Assembly (NCBI RefSeq): GCF_003160695.1
Contig: NZ_QGDD01000006.1
Coordinates: 124,001-188,000, forward strand
Source: Nocardioides silvaticus
Lineage (GTDB): Bacteria > Actinomycetota > Actinomycetes > Propionibacteriales > Nocardioidaceae
Direction of reading: 5' to 3'
Length of the DNA stretch: 64,000 nucleotides
Part shown: positions 35,007-45,455 of the stretch, in pieces
Numbering within the stretch: the stretch's first letter is position 1
How the letters are laid out: the number at the start of each line of letters is the position of its first letter
Translations under genes and position numbers: made by a program
The notes under the pieces: model-generated
The model's input: only the letters and a program-made list of their open reading frames with translations
Databases searched by the model: none
What the model was told of the DNA's origin: nothing

Positions 35007-35663
35007 ATGCGGGTGTGGGCGGTGGGTCTCGTGGGCCTCCTGGTGGCCAGTGCGGCCACCGGCGGCTACCTGATCCGTTCCGAGCGGGACGGCGACGCTA
35101 CGTCGTACGACGGTCCGGCTCCTGTCGTCGCGGTCTCGCCGAGCTATCCCGTCGAGCCGCTCGACCTCCTGCCCGACCCGGACTTCCCACCGCTCCTGGC
35201 GAGCCTCCCGATGCGCGTGGAGATCGTCGGGTCGAAGCCCTTCGACCTGCGGCTGGAGGTCCCGGGGGAGTGGATCCGGACCGAGTCGTCGGCGAGCGAG
35301 TGGAAGTGGCACCCGCCGCCGGGCGACGTCCTCAACACCTACTTCCTCCGCGTCCGGCTGATCGGCAACCAGCACGGGGGCGTCGAGGGGATGGTCGAGT
35401 CGCGGATCGAGGCGCTCGCCGACGCGCAGGGCGTCAGGGACTTCCACCTGGAGTCCCAGGACACCGACAGGTTCGTCGCCAACTACGTCAGCGAGGGCCA
35501 CCGTCGGGTGACGATGGAGACCTTCGTGACGCAGCCCGGCGCGGACGTCGTGTTCGCCTCGATCGGACTCGTCGGGCGTGAGGTCGACCGCGCCGGGATG
35601 ACCGACCTGATCCGGCGGATCAGCGACTCGGCGCGAGTCGGACCCGACTACCGGAACCCGTAG
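35007..35663 (+). CDS. Membrane-anchored or exported protein, unrecognised
   Basis: A 218-residue protein with an N-terminal hydrophobic segment (VWAVGLVGLLVASAATGGYLI) and a soluble domain outside the membrane. The domain's DLRLEVPGEWIRTESS resembles in style the VSVPADWDRAVAADGW start of the extracytoplasmic part of the neighbouring kinase, with which it is convergent and overlaps by 16 bases. The two may share a lipoprotein-like fold; this is inference. No family recognised. Confidence 0.65.
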   Translation: MRVWAVGLVGLLVASAATGGYLIRSERDGDATSYDGPAPVVAVSPSYPVEPLDLLPDPDFPPLLASLPMRVEIVGSKPFDLRLEVPGEWIRTESSASEWKWHPPPGDVLNTYFLRVRLIGNQHGGVEGMVESRIEALADAQGVRDFHLESQDTDRFVANYVSEGHRRVTMETFVTQPGADVVFASIGLVGREVDRAGMTDLIRRISDSARVGPDYRNP

Positions 35664-37114
35664 GCCGCCACCGAGTCGAGCACCCGGTTGGCGGTCGCGG
35701 TGTCGCTGCTGCGCACCTGCACCCACAGCAGCTGGTCGTCCGTCACCTGCACCGCGCGCTCGACGACGATCCCGCCGGGGCAGTCGGGGTAGACGACCGT
35801 GATCGCCGGCCCGTCGTCGGAGCTGTCCGTCACCGGGTCTCCGGGCTCGCCGCACTCGGGGTGCTGAGGCACCTGCTCGGGGAGGTCGGAGCCCGCGAGC
35901 AGGCCGAGGAAGACCCCGTGCCCGTCGGGGTCCTCGGTCCAGTCACGGGAGGTCCCGACCGAGAGCGCCGGGTAGTCGCGCTCGGCCTCCGGCGGTCGCC
36001 AGCCGTCCGCCGCCACCGCCCGGTCCCAGTCGGCGGGGACGCTCACGCCGAGCGAGCCGGTGTCGTCCTGCACCTCGGTCCAGTCGTCGCCTCCCGCCCC
36101 GGCCACGAGCCAGCCGGCCAGGCCGCCGCCGGCGATCGCGGCGACGGCGAGCCCGACGGCGGCGCCCCGGCGCAAGCGGTGGCGCGGTGAGGGCGGGTCG
36201 GGCAGCGGCTCCTCGGTGCCCGCCAGGCTCGGCCGCGCCCCGGGCTGGGTGAGGTCGGGGTCGACCGGCAACCAGGGCTCGGCCGGGCGGTCGTCGGGCG
36301 GCAGCGGCGTGAGCGCCGAGGTCAGCGCCTCGACGTACGACGCCACGTCGGGCCAGCGCTGCTCGCGGTCGACCGCCAGCCCGCGGACCACGACCGCCTC
36401 TGCCGCGGTCGGCACCGGTCGCTCGGTGCTGGACAGCGGCGGCGGCTGGTCGGGCTCGGCGGCGGCGGCGAGCGAGGCGTGCTGGTAAGGCGGCCGCCCG
36501 GCGAGGAGCAGGTAGGTCAGCGCGGCCAGCGAGTACTGGTCGGCCCGGGCGTCGAGCGGCTCGCCCTGCGCCTGCTCCGGCGCGACGTACGACGGCGTCC
36601 CGGCGATGACCGACAACCGCGACGAGACGTCGAGGGACTTGCCGAGGCCGAGGTCGGCGACCATCGCGCGGACCCGACCGTCGACGGTGCGGAACAGCAC
36701 GTTGGCCGGCTTCACGTCGCGGTGCAGGATCGACCGCGTGTGCAGGGCCTGGAGCCCCAGCCCGACCTGGCGGATGACCTCGAGCGCCTGGGCGGCGGTC
36801 AGGCCGTCGACCTCGAGCCGGTCGGCGAGCGTGCCCTGGTCGGCGTAGGTCATCACCAGGTAGGGACGGCCGTCGTCGAGCTCGCCGGCGTCGTACACCG
36901 TGACGACGTGGGGCGACTCCACCTTGCGCAGCATCCGGCCCTCCTCGAGGAACCGGCGGCGGACGTGGTCGTCCTCGCTCCAGTTCTCCGCGAGCACCTT
37001 CACCGCGACCGGCGAGTCGAGCTGCTCGTCGAACGCGAGCCAGACGGTCGCGAACGCGCCGGAGCCGATCCTGCGGCGCACGACGTAGCGCCCGAGACGG
37101 GCCGGAACAGACAC
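35648..37114 (-). CDS. Transmembrane Ser/Thr protein kinase
   Basis: A 488-residue PknB-type kinase. The N-terminal kinase domain (about residues 8-270) has the glycine loop IGSGAFATVW, VAVKVL lysine, catalytic loop HRDVKPANVLF, the DLG variant of DFG (VADLGLGKS), and APEQ. A proline-rich linker leads to one membrane helix (GAAVGLAVAAIAGGGLAGWLVAG) and an extracellular domain of about 125 residues with a Cys pair. DLG in place of DFG is a mild departure. GTG at 37114 is set by a leaderless promoter. It is divergent from an ECF sigma gene. Confidence 0.9.
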   Translation of the reverse strand: MSVPARLGRYVVRRRIGSGAFATVWLAFDEQLDSPVAVKVLAENWSEDDHVRRRFLEEGRMLRKVESPHVVTVYDAGELDDGRPYLVMTYADQGTLADRLEVDGLTAAQALEVIRQVGLGLQALHTRSILHRDVKPANVLFRTVDGRVRAMVADLGLGKSLDVSSRLSVIAGTPSYVAPEQAQGEPLDARADQYSLAALTYLLLAGRPPYQHASLAAAAEPDQPPPLSSTERPVPTAAEAVVVRGLAVDREQRWPDVASYVEALTSALTPLPPDDRPAEPWLPVDPDLTQPGARPSLAGTEEPLPDPPSPRHRLRRGAAVGLAVAAIAGGGLAGWLVAGAGGDDWTEVQDDTGSLGVSVPADWDRAVAADGWRPPEAERDYPALSVGTSRDWTEDPDGHGVFLGLLAGSDLPEQVPQHPECGEPGDPVTDSSDDGPAITVVYPDCPGGIVVERAVQVTDDQLLWVQVRSSDTATANRVLDSVAAYGFR

Positions 37115-37120
37115 CCGAGC

Positions 37121-37126
37121 ATTATG
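37121..37126 (-). promoter_or_regulatory. -10 element of the kinase gene
   Basis: On the minus strand CATAAT followed by six bases and GTG. It lies in the 31-base region shared with the divergent sigma-factor gene. Confidence 0.5.
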
Positions 37127-37145
37127 GGTGGTACCTATGGTCCTC

Positions 37146-37703
37146 ATGAGCACCGAGGGGCTGACCGCCGACGAGATCGACGACCTCGCGCGGCGCGCCC
37201 AGTCGGGCGACCGGGACGCCCTCGAGGACCTCCTCGCCGCGGTGCAGCCGCGCGCGCTGCGCGTGTGCCGCGGCGTCCTGCCGCACCTGGCCGACGCCGA
37301 GGACGCCTGCCAGGAGGCGCTGATCAACATCGCCGGCAAGATCGGCTCGTGGGGCGGTCAGAGCCGGTTCACCACGTGGATGCACGTCGTGGCCGTGAAC
37401 GCCGCCCGGTCGACGTACCGCCGCCTGAAGAACCAGGCCGTCCCGGTCGAGACCGCACCGCTCGAGCGCCCCGACCCCCGCACCACCAGCGTCATCGCCG
37501 GCACCCGCCTCGACCTGCTCGAGGCGATGGAGACGCTGGAGCGCGACCACCCGAAGTACGTCGAGCCGCTGATGCTCCGCGACGTCTACGGCCTGCCGTA
37601 CGACGAGATCGCCACCCTCGTCGGCGTCCCCCTCGGCACCATCAAGGCCCAGATCCATCACGGCCGCAAGCTCGCCCGCCCCCTCCTCCGCGGCGACGCC
37701 TGA
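37146..37703 (+). CDS. ECF-type RNA polymerase sigma factor
   Basis: A 185-residue sigma-70-family factor with region 2 (ALEDLLAAVQPRALRVCRGVLPHLADAEDACQEALINI) and region 4 (LERDHPKYVEPLMLRDVYGLPYDEIATLVGVPLGTIKAQIHHGRKL). No region 1 or 3, so it is an extracytoplasmic-function type. No anti-sigma gene follows; the divergent kinase may modulate it. ATG at 37146 gives a normal N-terminus. The stop codon TGA is the first triplet of a downstream 22-base repeat array. Confidence 0.88.
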   Translation: MSTEGLTADEIDDLARRAQSGDRDALEDLLAAVQPRALRVCRGVLPHLADAEDACQEALINIAGKIGSWGGQSRFTTWMHVVAVNAARSTYRRLKNQAVPVETAPLERPDPRTTSVIAGTRLDLLEAMETLERDHPKYVEPLMLRDVYGLPYDEIATLVGVPLGTIKAQIHHGRKLARPLLRGDA

Positions 37704-37877
37704 TTCCTCCCTCGTGGTCGGTTGATTCCGCCCTCGTGGTCAGTTGAATCCGCTCTCGTGGTCAGTTGAGTCCGCCCTCGTGGCGCAGGGCGGACCACCC
37801 GGGACGAATGAACCCGCCACCAGGCAGGAATCAACACGCCACGACAGACGAATCGATTGACCACGAGGGGGGATTCG
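37701..37877. repeat. 22-base direct repeats with inverted copies
   Basis: Four units of exactly 22 bases begin at 37701, 37723, 37745 and 37767, each TGAnTCC followed by GCCCTCGTGGTCAGT or a near variant. Inverted, more degraded copies follow up to 37877 (for example TTGACCACGAGGGG at 37857-37870). The array fills the whole gap between the sigma-factor and SRPBCC genes, and its first unit supplies the sigma-factor stop codon. Confidence 0.85.
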
Positions 37878-37893
37878 ACGTCGGTGGTGGGGA

Positions 37894-38364
37894 TCAGCCT
37901 TCGGCGGCGGCCTTGATCCGTTCGAGGGTCTGGCGCATGCCGGTGCGGATCAGGTCGGTGAAGGCGACCTGGCCGCCGAGGAAGGCGTCGGTCCACTCCA
38001 GGGAGAGGTCGGAGAGGCCGTCGGGGGTCTCGCGGCGCTGGGTGAGGAGGGTGCCGGTGGGGGAGGGGTCGAGGGTGAACGACCAGACGACGTAGTTCTC
38101 GGCGATCCGGAACGCCAGCGCGCGGTCCTCCTCGAACCGGACGACCGTGCCGTGGGTGGTCCACTCGAGCTCGCCCTCGCGGTTGCGGTTGGTGAACTCG
38201 GCGCCGAGCTCGCACCGCTCGAAGCCGGCGCGGAGGCGGGTCGAGGTGACCTGAGGGCTCCACTCCGACATCCGGCGCACGTCGTGGACCAGGGCCCAGA
38301 CCGCGGCCGGTGGCGCAGCGATGTCGATGCGGTCCTCGAGCAGCGGCTCGTAGGGGATGGTCAT
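37894..38364 (-). CDS. SRPBCC (START/polyketide-cyclase fold) protein
   Basis: A 156-residue lipid-binding-fold protein. The start DRIDIAAPPAAVWALVHDVRRMSEWSPQV is the typical first strand and helix, and GGQVAFTDLIRTGMRQTLERIKAAAEG is the closing long helix. Members bind hydrophobic ligands or assist polyketide cyclisation, with no sequence-based ligand here. It is transcribed away from xdhA. Confidence 0.85.
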   Translation of the reverse strand: MTIPYEPLLEDRIDIAAPPAAVWALVHDVRRMSEWSPQVTSTRLRAGFERCELGAEFTNRNREGELEWTTHGTVVRFEEDRALAFRIAENYVVWSFTLDPSPTGTLLTQRRETPDGLSDLSLEWTDAFLGGQVAFTDLIRTGMRQTLERIKAAAEG

Positions 38365-38546
38365 CGGGCCTCCTCACCATCTTTGCGACCGATCGGACGC
38401 AATCTGTGAGGACGCTAGCAGGTCGTAGGACACTCCGGCGACCGGCAACTACCGAAGGGGCAACGAGCGGCGCGGTCGCTGACCGTGCAACTTTCCGGGT
38501 CTCCCGAGCGTCGTAATGGGTATCTGGACGGCCCGAGGAGGTCGCG

Positions 38547-38654
38547 ATGCGAAGGAAGCACGAAGCAACGGGGGCCCGTCACCTGGTGGCGGAGCGGGTG
38601 CAGCACGCCAAGCTGGTGCTCGCCTGGTGGACCCGACGGTTGGCCGGCGTCTGA
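38547..38654 (+). CDS. Possible 35-residue basic small protein
   Basis: A short frame beginning ATGCGAAGGAAGCACG, preceded by GAGGAGG (38535-38541) five bases upstream. The product is rich in Arg, His and Trp (HAKLVLAWWTRRLAGV at the end) and may form one amphipathic helix. It ends 49 bases before xdhA. The ribosome binding site is the only evidence beyond the open frame. Confidence 0.35.
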   Translation: MRRKHEATGARHLVAERVQHAKLVLAWWTRRLAGV

Positions 38655-38690
38655 CGCTCCTAACCGGGTGTCTCGGCGGCCCGCGCGACG

Positions 38691-38703
38691 TACGGTTCAC
38701 CGT
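38691..38703 (+). promoter_or_regulatory. xdhA -10 element overlapping a palindrome
   Basis: TACGGT (38691-38696) lies seven bases before the xdhA ATG and suits a leaderless start. The perfect palindrome ACGGTTCACCGT (38692-38703) covers the -10 and the start point, a position where a repressor would block transcription. Confidence 0.55.
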
Positions 38704-40082
38704 ATGGATCAGCCGCAGGTCACCGTCAACGGTGAGTCCCGCAGCCTCGCTGCCGCCGAGCCGCCCACGACCGCCCTCGACTGGCTGCGCGGCATCGGTC
38801 TGACCGGCGCCAAGGAGGGCTGCGCCGAGGGGGAGTGCGGAGCGTGCTCGGTGCTGATCGCCCGGGCCGGCGTCGACGCGCCGACCGAGTGGACCGCCAT
38901 CAACGCCTGCCTGGTCCCGGCCGCCGCGCTCGCAGGCCAGGAGGTCGTCACGGCGGAGGGACTCGGTACGCCGGACGCACTCCACCCCGTGCAGCAGGAG
39001 CTGGCCGTCCGGGGCGGTTCGCAGTGCGGCTACTGCACCCCGGGCTTCGTCTGCAGCATGGCTGCCGAGTTCTACCGGCCCGCCCGCTGCGAGAACGGCG
39101 TCTTCGACCACCACGCCCTGTCCGGCAACCTCTGCCGCTGCACCGGTTACCGGCCGATCGTCGAGGCGGCTGAGGCGCTCGGGGCGCCCGCGGAGGGCGA
39201 CCACCTCGCGTTCCGCACGACCGCGCCGCCGCCCACGCCGCCACCGGTCCGGGTGCCCGGCTACGCCCGCCCCGACACGCTCGCGGAGGCGCTGACGCTG
39301 CTCGCCGAGCCGGACGCCGTGCCGCTCGCCGGCGCGACCGACCTCGGGGTCGAGAACAACCTGCGCGGCTCCCGGCCCGGGCTGCTCGTCGCGATCGACC
39401 ACCTGCCGGAGCTCCGGGCGTTCGAGGTCGGCACGTCGTACGTCGACCTCGGGGCCGGACTGACGCTGACGGAGATCGAGCGCCGGCTCGACGGCGCCGT
39501 ACCGCTGCTCGACGACGTCTTCCCGCAGTTCGCGTCGCGGCTGATCCGCAACGGCGCCACGATCGGCGGCAACCTCGGCACCGCCTCGCCGATCGGCGAC
39601 CTGCCGCCCGCGCTGCTCGCGCTCGACGCCTCGCTGGTGCTGGTCTCGGCAGCGGGGGAGCGGACGGTGCCGCTGGTCGACTACTTCACCGGCTACCGCG
39701 AGACCGTGCTGCAGCCCGGCGAGCTGATCGCCCGGGTGCGGGTCCCACTGCCGCTCGCGAGCATCACGGCGTTCCACAAGATCGCCAAGCGCCGCTTCGA
39801 CGACATCTCGTCGGTAGCGGTCGCGTTCGCCATCGACGTGGCCGACGGCCGGGTCGAACGCGCCGCGATCGGGCTCGGCGGCGTCGCGGCCACGCCGGTC
39901 CGTGCGACCGAGGCGGAGCAGCTGCTCGCCGGACGGGCGTGGGACGAGGCGACCGTGCACCGCGCCGCCGACGCGCTCGCGTCGGCCGGCACCCCGATCG
40001 ACGACCATCGTGCCAGCGCCGCGTTCCGGCGGGCGATGCTCGGTCAGGCGTTGCGCCGCCTCTTCCACGAGGAGGCGGTCGC

Positions 40083-40086
<4 letters not shown>
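38704..40086 (+). CDS. xdhA: Xanthine dehydrogenase, small subunit (FeS and FAD)
   Basis: Electron-transfer subunit of xanthine dehydrogenase, 460 residues. Residues 1 to about 165 hold two [2Fe-2S] domains (EGCAEGECGACSVLI; QCGYCTPGFVCS with NLCRCTGYRPI). The rest is the FAD domain (PLAGATDLGVENN, IRNGATIGGNLGTASPIGD). With XdhB it oxidises hypoxanthine and xanthine to urate. xdhB overlaps it by four bases. Confidence 0.96.
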
Positions 40087-42383
<2,297 letters not shown>

Positions 42384-42384
42384 G

Positions 42385-43242
42385 GTGGCCGACGGGTCGG
42401 GGATGGACTGGCTGCGGGCGCTGCAGGAGTGCCGGGAGCGTCGTACGCCCTGCGTGCTGGTGACCGTCACCGACGTGCGCGGCCACGCGCCGCGCGAGGC
42501 CGGCGCCAAGATGGTCGTCAGCGACGACCACACCTGGGGCAGCGTGGGCGGCGGCAACCTCGAGGAGGCGGCCGTACGACGCGCGCGCGGCCTGCTGCGC
42601 GGGCTGGCCCTGACCGGCGCCACCGCGCCGGTGACCGAGCGGCACACGCTGTCGGACAAGGTGCCGGTCGAGCACGGCGTGCAGTGCTGCGGCGGCGACG
42701 TGACCCTGCTGCTCGAGCCGATCCCGGTGCGACCGGCTGTCGCGGTGTTCGGCATGGGGCACGTCGGCTACGAGATCGCGCTGCTGCTGAGCCGGCACCC
42801 GCTCGAGCTGCACCTGGTCGACTCGCGTGCCGACCAGCTGGACGGGGAGCGGCTGGCTCCGGTCCTGGCAGGGCCGGCGGACGTGCGCGTGCACCAGGTG
42901 CCGGTGCTGCCCGAGCTGGTGGTCGCCGACCTCCCGCCCGGGACCCACGTGCTCGTCCTGACCCACGACCACGCCGAGGACCTGGCGCTCCTGGACGCGC
43001 TGCTCCGCTCCGACGTCCCGGGCACGATCGGGCTGATCGGCTCCTCGGCGAAGTGGACCCGGTTCCGGGCCAAGCTCGCCGACCTGGGCCACGCCCAGGA
43101 GGTCGTCGACCGGGTCCGCACCCCGATCGGCGACCCGGCCGTGACCGGCGTCTCCGGCAAGGCACCGGCGGTGATTGCGGTCTCCGTCACGGTCGAGGTC
43201 CTGGCGATGGTGGGCGCGGCGGTCAGTACGCTCGAACGGTGA
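42385..43242 (+). CDS. xdhC: Xanthine dehydrogenase accessory protein XdhC
   Basis: Molybdenum-cofactor sulfuration and insertion chaperone for XdhB, 285 residues. The XdhC/CoxI N-terminal domain has DHTWGSVGGGNLEEA and the conserved CCGG (GVQCCGGDVTLLLEP). A Rossmann-like C-terminal domain follows (VAVFGMGHVGYEIALLL, GTIGLIGSSAKWTRFR). GTG at 42385 has AGGAG upstream. The thioesterase gene overlaps it by four bases. Confidence 0.94.
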   Translation: MADGSGMDWLRALQECRERRTPCVLVTVTDVRGHAPREAGAKMVVSDDHTWGSVGGGNLEEAAVRRARGLLRGLALTGATAPVTERHTLSDKVPVEHGVQCCGGDVTLLLEPIPVRPAVAVFGMGHVGYEIALLLSRHPLELHLVDSRADQLDGERLAPVLAGPADVRVHQVPVLPELVVADLPPGTHVLVLTHDHAEDLALLDALLRSDVPGTIGLIGSSAKWTRFRAKLADLGHAQEVVDRVRTPIGDPAVTGVSGKAPAVIAVSVTVEVLAMVGAAVSTLER

Positions 43243-44072
43243 CGAGCGAGCTGACCCTGGACGAGACCGGATCCACCTCGGAGTTCGACCACGACATCGC
43301 GGTCTGGGCCGACGGCGACGGGTTCGCCGGCGAGATGGCGGATCGTTGGCGCGTCGGTGGTGGCCTCAACGGCGGCTACCAGCTCTCCATGATCGGCAAC
43401 GCGATCCGAGCCGCGCTTCCCGACCACCCCGACCCGGTCGCGGTCAGCGCCTACTACATCTCCCCGGCCGTCGCCGGGCCCGCCACGGTCGTCGTACGTC
43501 CGCAGCGGGTGGGTGGCCGCACCGCCACCGTCGCCGCCGAGCTGCAGCAGGACAGTGACGTGCGGCTGAGCGTGCTGGCGACGTACGGCGACCTCGACGC
43601 GTTCCCGTCCGACGTGCGCACCACGGCCGAGCCCGTCGACCTCCCGCCCCGCGACCAGTGCGTGCCGAACACGTTGGCGCCCGACGAGATCAAGGAGATG
43701 GCGCCGTTCACCCAGCGGTTCGAGATGCTCTTCCACCCCGACGAGGTCGGCTGGGCGGTCGGCAAGCCCAGCGGCCGCGGGCAGATCAGCGCCTGGTTCC
43801 GCCTCGCCGACGAGCGCGAGCCGGACCCGCTGTCGCTGCTGATGGCGGTCGACGCGCTGCCGCCGGTGACCTTCGACCTCGGAATGATGGGCTGGGCGCC
43901 CACCGTCGAGCTGACCGCCCACGTCCGCGCCAAGCCCGCGCCCGGCTGGCTGCGCCTGCGTCACCGCACCCGCAACATCGCCGGCGGGTTCTTCGAGGAG
44001 GACTGCGAGGTCTGGGACTCCGCCGACCGGCTGGTCGCCCAGTCCCGCCAGCTCGCTCTGCTGCCCCGCTGA
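43239..44072 (+). CDS. Acyl-CoA thioesterase-like double-hotdog protein
   Basis: A 277-residue TesB/DUF4442-type double hotdog (GGGLNGGYQLSMIGNAI in the first half, FDLGMMGWAPTVELTAHVRAKPAPGW in the second). It is coupled to xdhC (GTGA), although no acyl-CoA step is known in purine breakdown. A housekeeping or detoxifying thioesterase is likely. Confidence 0.82.
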   Translation: MTSELTLDETGSTSEFDHDIAVWADGDGFAGEMADRWRVGGGLNGGYQLSMIGNAIRAALPDHPDPVAVSAYYISPAVAGPATVVVRPQRVGGRTATVAAELQQDSDVRLSVLATYGDLDAFPSDVRTTAEPVDLPPRDQCVPNTLAPDEIKEMAPFTQRFEMLFHPDEVGWAVGKPSGRGQISAWFRLADEREPDPLSLLMAVDALPPVTFDLGMMGWAPTVELTAHVRAKPAPGWLRLRHRTRNIAGGFFEEDCEVWDSADRLVAQSRQLALLPR

Positions 44073-44078
44073 CGCACC

Positions 44079-44123
44079 GGGGGAAATTGTCGCGAACTCG
44101 AGCGGGTGGCGACGAAATTCCCC
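44079..44123. terminator. Bidirectional stem-loop between convergent units
   Basis: GGGGGAAATTGTCGC (44079-44093) pairs imperfectly with GCGACGAAATTCCCC (44109-44123) around a 15-base loop. It lies between the convergent xdh and guanine-deaminase units and has A and T tracts in both arms, so it could end transcription from both sides. Confidence 0.55.
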
Positions 44124-44133
44124 GTTGCGTCGG

Positions 44134-44649
44134 TCAGTAGCTGACCCGGTCCTCCTTGGCGAGCCACGCGGCGAAGGGGGCGAAGTCGTCGGCGGACGAG
44201 CCCGCCTCGACCTTCATCTCCCAGCCGTCGCGGGGGCGCTCGAAGAGCTCGTAGAACTCACGGTCGTCGAAGCCGCCGCGGGCGGCGTCGTGGCGGTCGG
44301 CGGCGTAGACGACCCGGTCGAGCCGGGCCCAGAGGGCGGCGGAGATGCAGAGCGGGCACGGCTCGCAGGAGGTGTAGAGGGTGCAGCCGGCGAGGCTGAA
44401 GTCGCCGAGCACCGAGCACGCCGTACGGATCGCGACCACCTCGGCGTGCGCGGTCGGATCGAGGTCGCGGGTGACCCGGTTCTGCCCGGTCGAGACCAGC
44501 TCGTCGCCGCGCACGATGACGGCGCCGAACGGACCGCCGCCGCTCGCCACGTTGGCCGTCGCGAGCTCGACCGCGCGGGACAGCCAGCTCTCGGTCCCGT
44601 CGGGTCCGTCCCGTCCGTCACGTCCATCCCGTCCATCCAGGGTCGTCAT
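44134..44649 (-). CDS. guaD: Guanine deaminase / nucleoside-deaminase family protein
   Basis: A 171-residue zinc deaminase of the cytidine-deaminase fold. The metal site is seen as HAEVVAIR (His plus catalytic Glu) and SCEPCPLC (two Cys). The length and the C-terminal DREFYELFERPRDGW fit the Bacillus GuaD branch, and its place in a purine operon supports guanine to xanthine. The N-terminus GRDGRDGRDGPDG is encoded by a nine-base tandem repeat. Its start overlaps the RpiR-type gene by one base (TGATG). Confidence 0.85.
   Translation of the reverse strand: MTTLDGRDGRDGRDGPDGTESWLSRAVELATANVASGGGPFGAVIVRGDELVSTGQNRVTRDLDPTAHAEVVAIRTACSVLGDFSLAGCTLYTSCEPCPLCISAALWARLDRVVYAADRHDAARGGFDDREFYELFERPRDGWEMKVEAGSSADDFAPFAAWLAKEDRVSY
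44593..44640 (-). repeat. Nine-base tandem repeat in the guaD N-terminus
   Basis: About five copies of GTCCCGTCC or GTCCATCCC-type nonamers on the plus strand, encoding Gly-Arg-Asp triplets. Changes in copy number would keep the reading frame. Confidence 0.7.
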
Positions 44650-45455
44650 CACTCCACCTCGCTCATCCGCTCGTAGGCCTCCGTGATCGCACGCACGCGC
44701 CGGCTGCCGGCCCGTCCGCAGGCGCCCAGCACGGCATCGGCGAGCACGCTCACCAGCGCCATCGGGGCGGCGTAGCTGTCGAAGGCCAGCGAGTGCTGCA
44801 GCGGGCACTCGAGCCAGATCGACACCTGGGAGGCATGCGCGACCGCGGTCGGGTCGCCGATGAGTACGACGGTCGCACCCGTCGCCAGCGCGACGCCCAG
44901 GAAGTCCGTGAAGCCCTTGGGCCGCCGCCGGAAGCCGACGACGACGATCACGTCGGCCGGTCCGAACCCGACGACCTCCTCGCCGGTCGTCTGCCCGGGC
45001 ACCGGTCCGACCTGGACGTCGTCGCGTGCCTGCACCAGCTGCTCGCGCAGGTGCAGCGCGACCGGGTAGCTGTTGCGCCAGCCGACGACGAGCACCTTCT
45101 CCGCCATCGCGACCAGTCCGGCGACCTCGGGGATCCGTGGGTGCTCGATCGCCCGCAGGATCGCGCCCTGCTCGATCGTCGCGAGCGCCGCCGCGTTGGG
45201 CGCGCCGTCGATCCGGCGCGGTTCGCCGGCGCTGCGCAGTGCCCGGAGGTGCTCGCGGACCTCGTCGAAGTCCTCGAACCCCAGGCTGCGGAACAGCCGG
45301 CTCATCGTCGCCCGGCTGACGCCCGCGAGCTCGGCGAGCTCGGCGGCCCGGTAGGTCGCCAGGTCGTCGAGGTGCTCGAGCAAGGTCGCGGCCGCGCGTC
45401 GTTCCTGCGGGGTGAGCCCGTCGTGGCGTTCGGCGATCCGCTCGTCGATCCTCAT
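44649..45455 (-). CDS. MurR/RpiR-family transcriptional regulator
   Basis: A 268-residue regulator with an N-terminal RpiR helix-turn-helix (LTPQERRAAATLLEHLDDLATYRAAELAELAGVSRATMSRLFRSLG) and a C-terminal SIS domain (VLVVGWRNSYPVALHLREQL, VIVVVGFRRRPK, GATVVLIGD). SIS domains usually bind phosphosugars, but RpiR proteins in purine clusters respond to ureides or allantoin. It is embedded in the operon between guaD and allB with overlaps at both ends, so it probably controls this operon and xdhABC. Confidence 0.87.
   Translation of the reverse strand: MRIDERIAERHDGLTPQERRAAATLLEHLDDLATYRAAELAELAGVSRATMSRLFRSLGFEDFDEVREHLRALRSAGEPRRIDGAPNAAALATIEQGAILRAIEHPRIPEVAGLVAMAEKVLVVGWRNSYPVALHLREQLVQARDDVQVGPVPGQTTGEEVVGFGPADVIVVVGFRRRPKGFTDFLGVALATGATVVLIGDPTAVAHASQVSIWLECPLQHSLAFDSYAAPMALVSVLADAVLGACGRAGSRRVRAITEAYERMSEVE

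Larger units (their letters stand above)
38365..38703. other. Gene-poor stretch upstream of xdhA
   Basis: A 339-base divergent region between the SRPBCC gene and xdhA. It holds one small open frame with a good ribosome binding site (38547-38654) and the xdhA promoter and palindrome at its right end. Nothing else is recognised. Confidence 0.5.

Noticed and set aside
38485..38703. A longer xdhA start upstream of 38704
   Set aside because: The added residues are unlike the family N-terminus, and the -10 element lies seven bases before the ATG at 38704.
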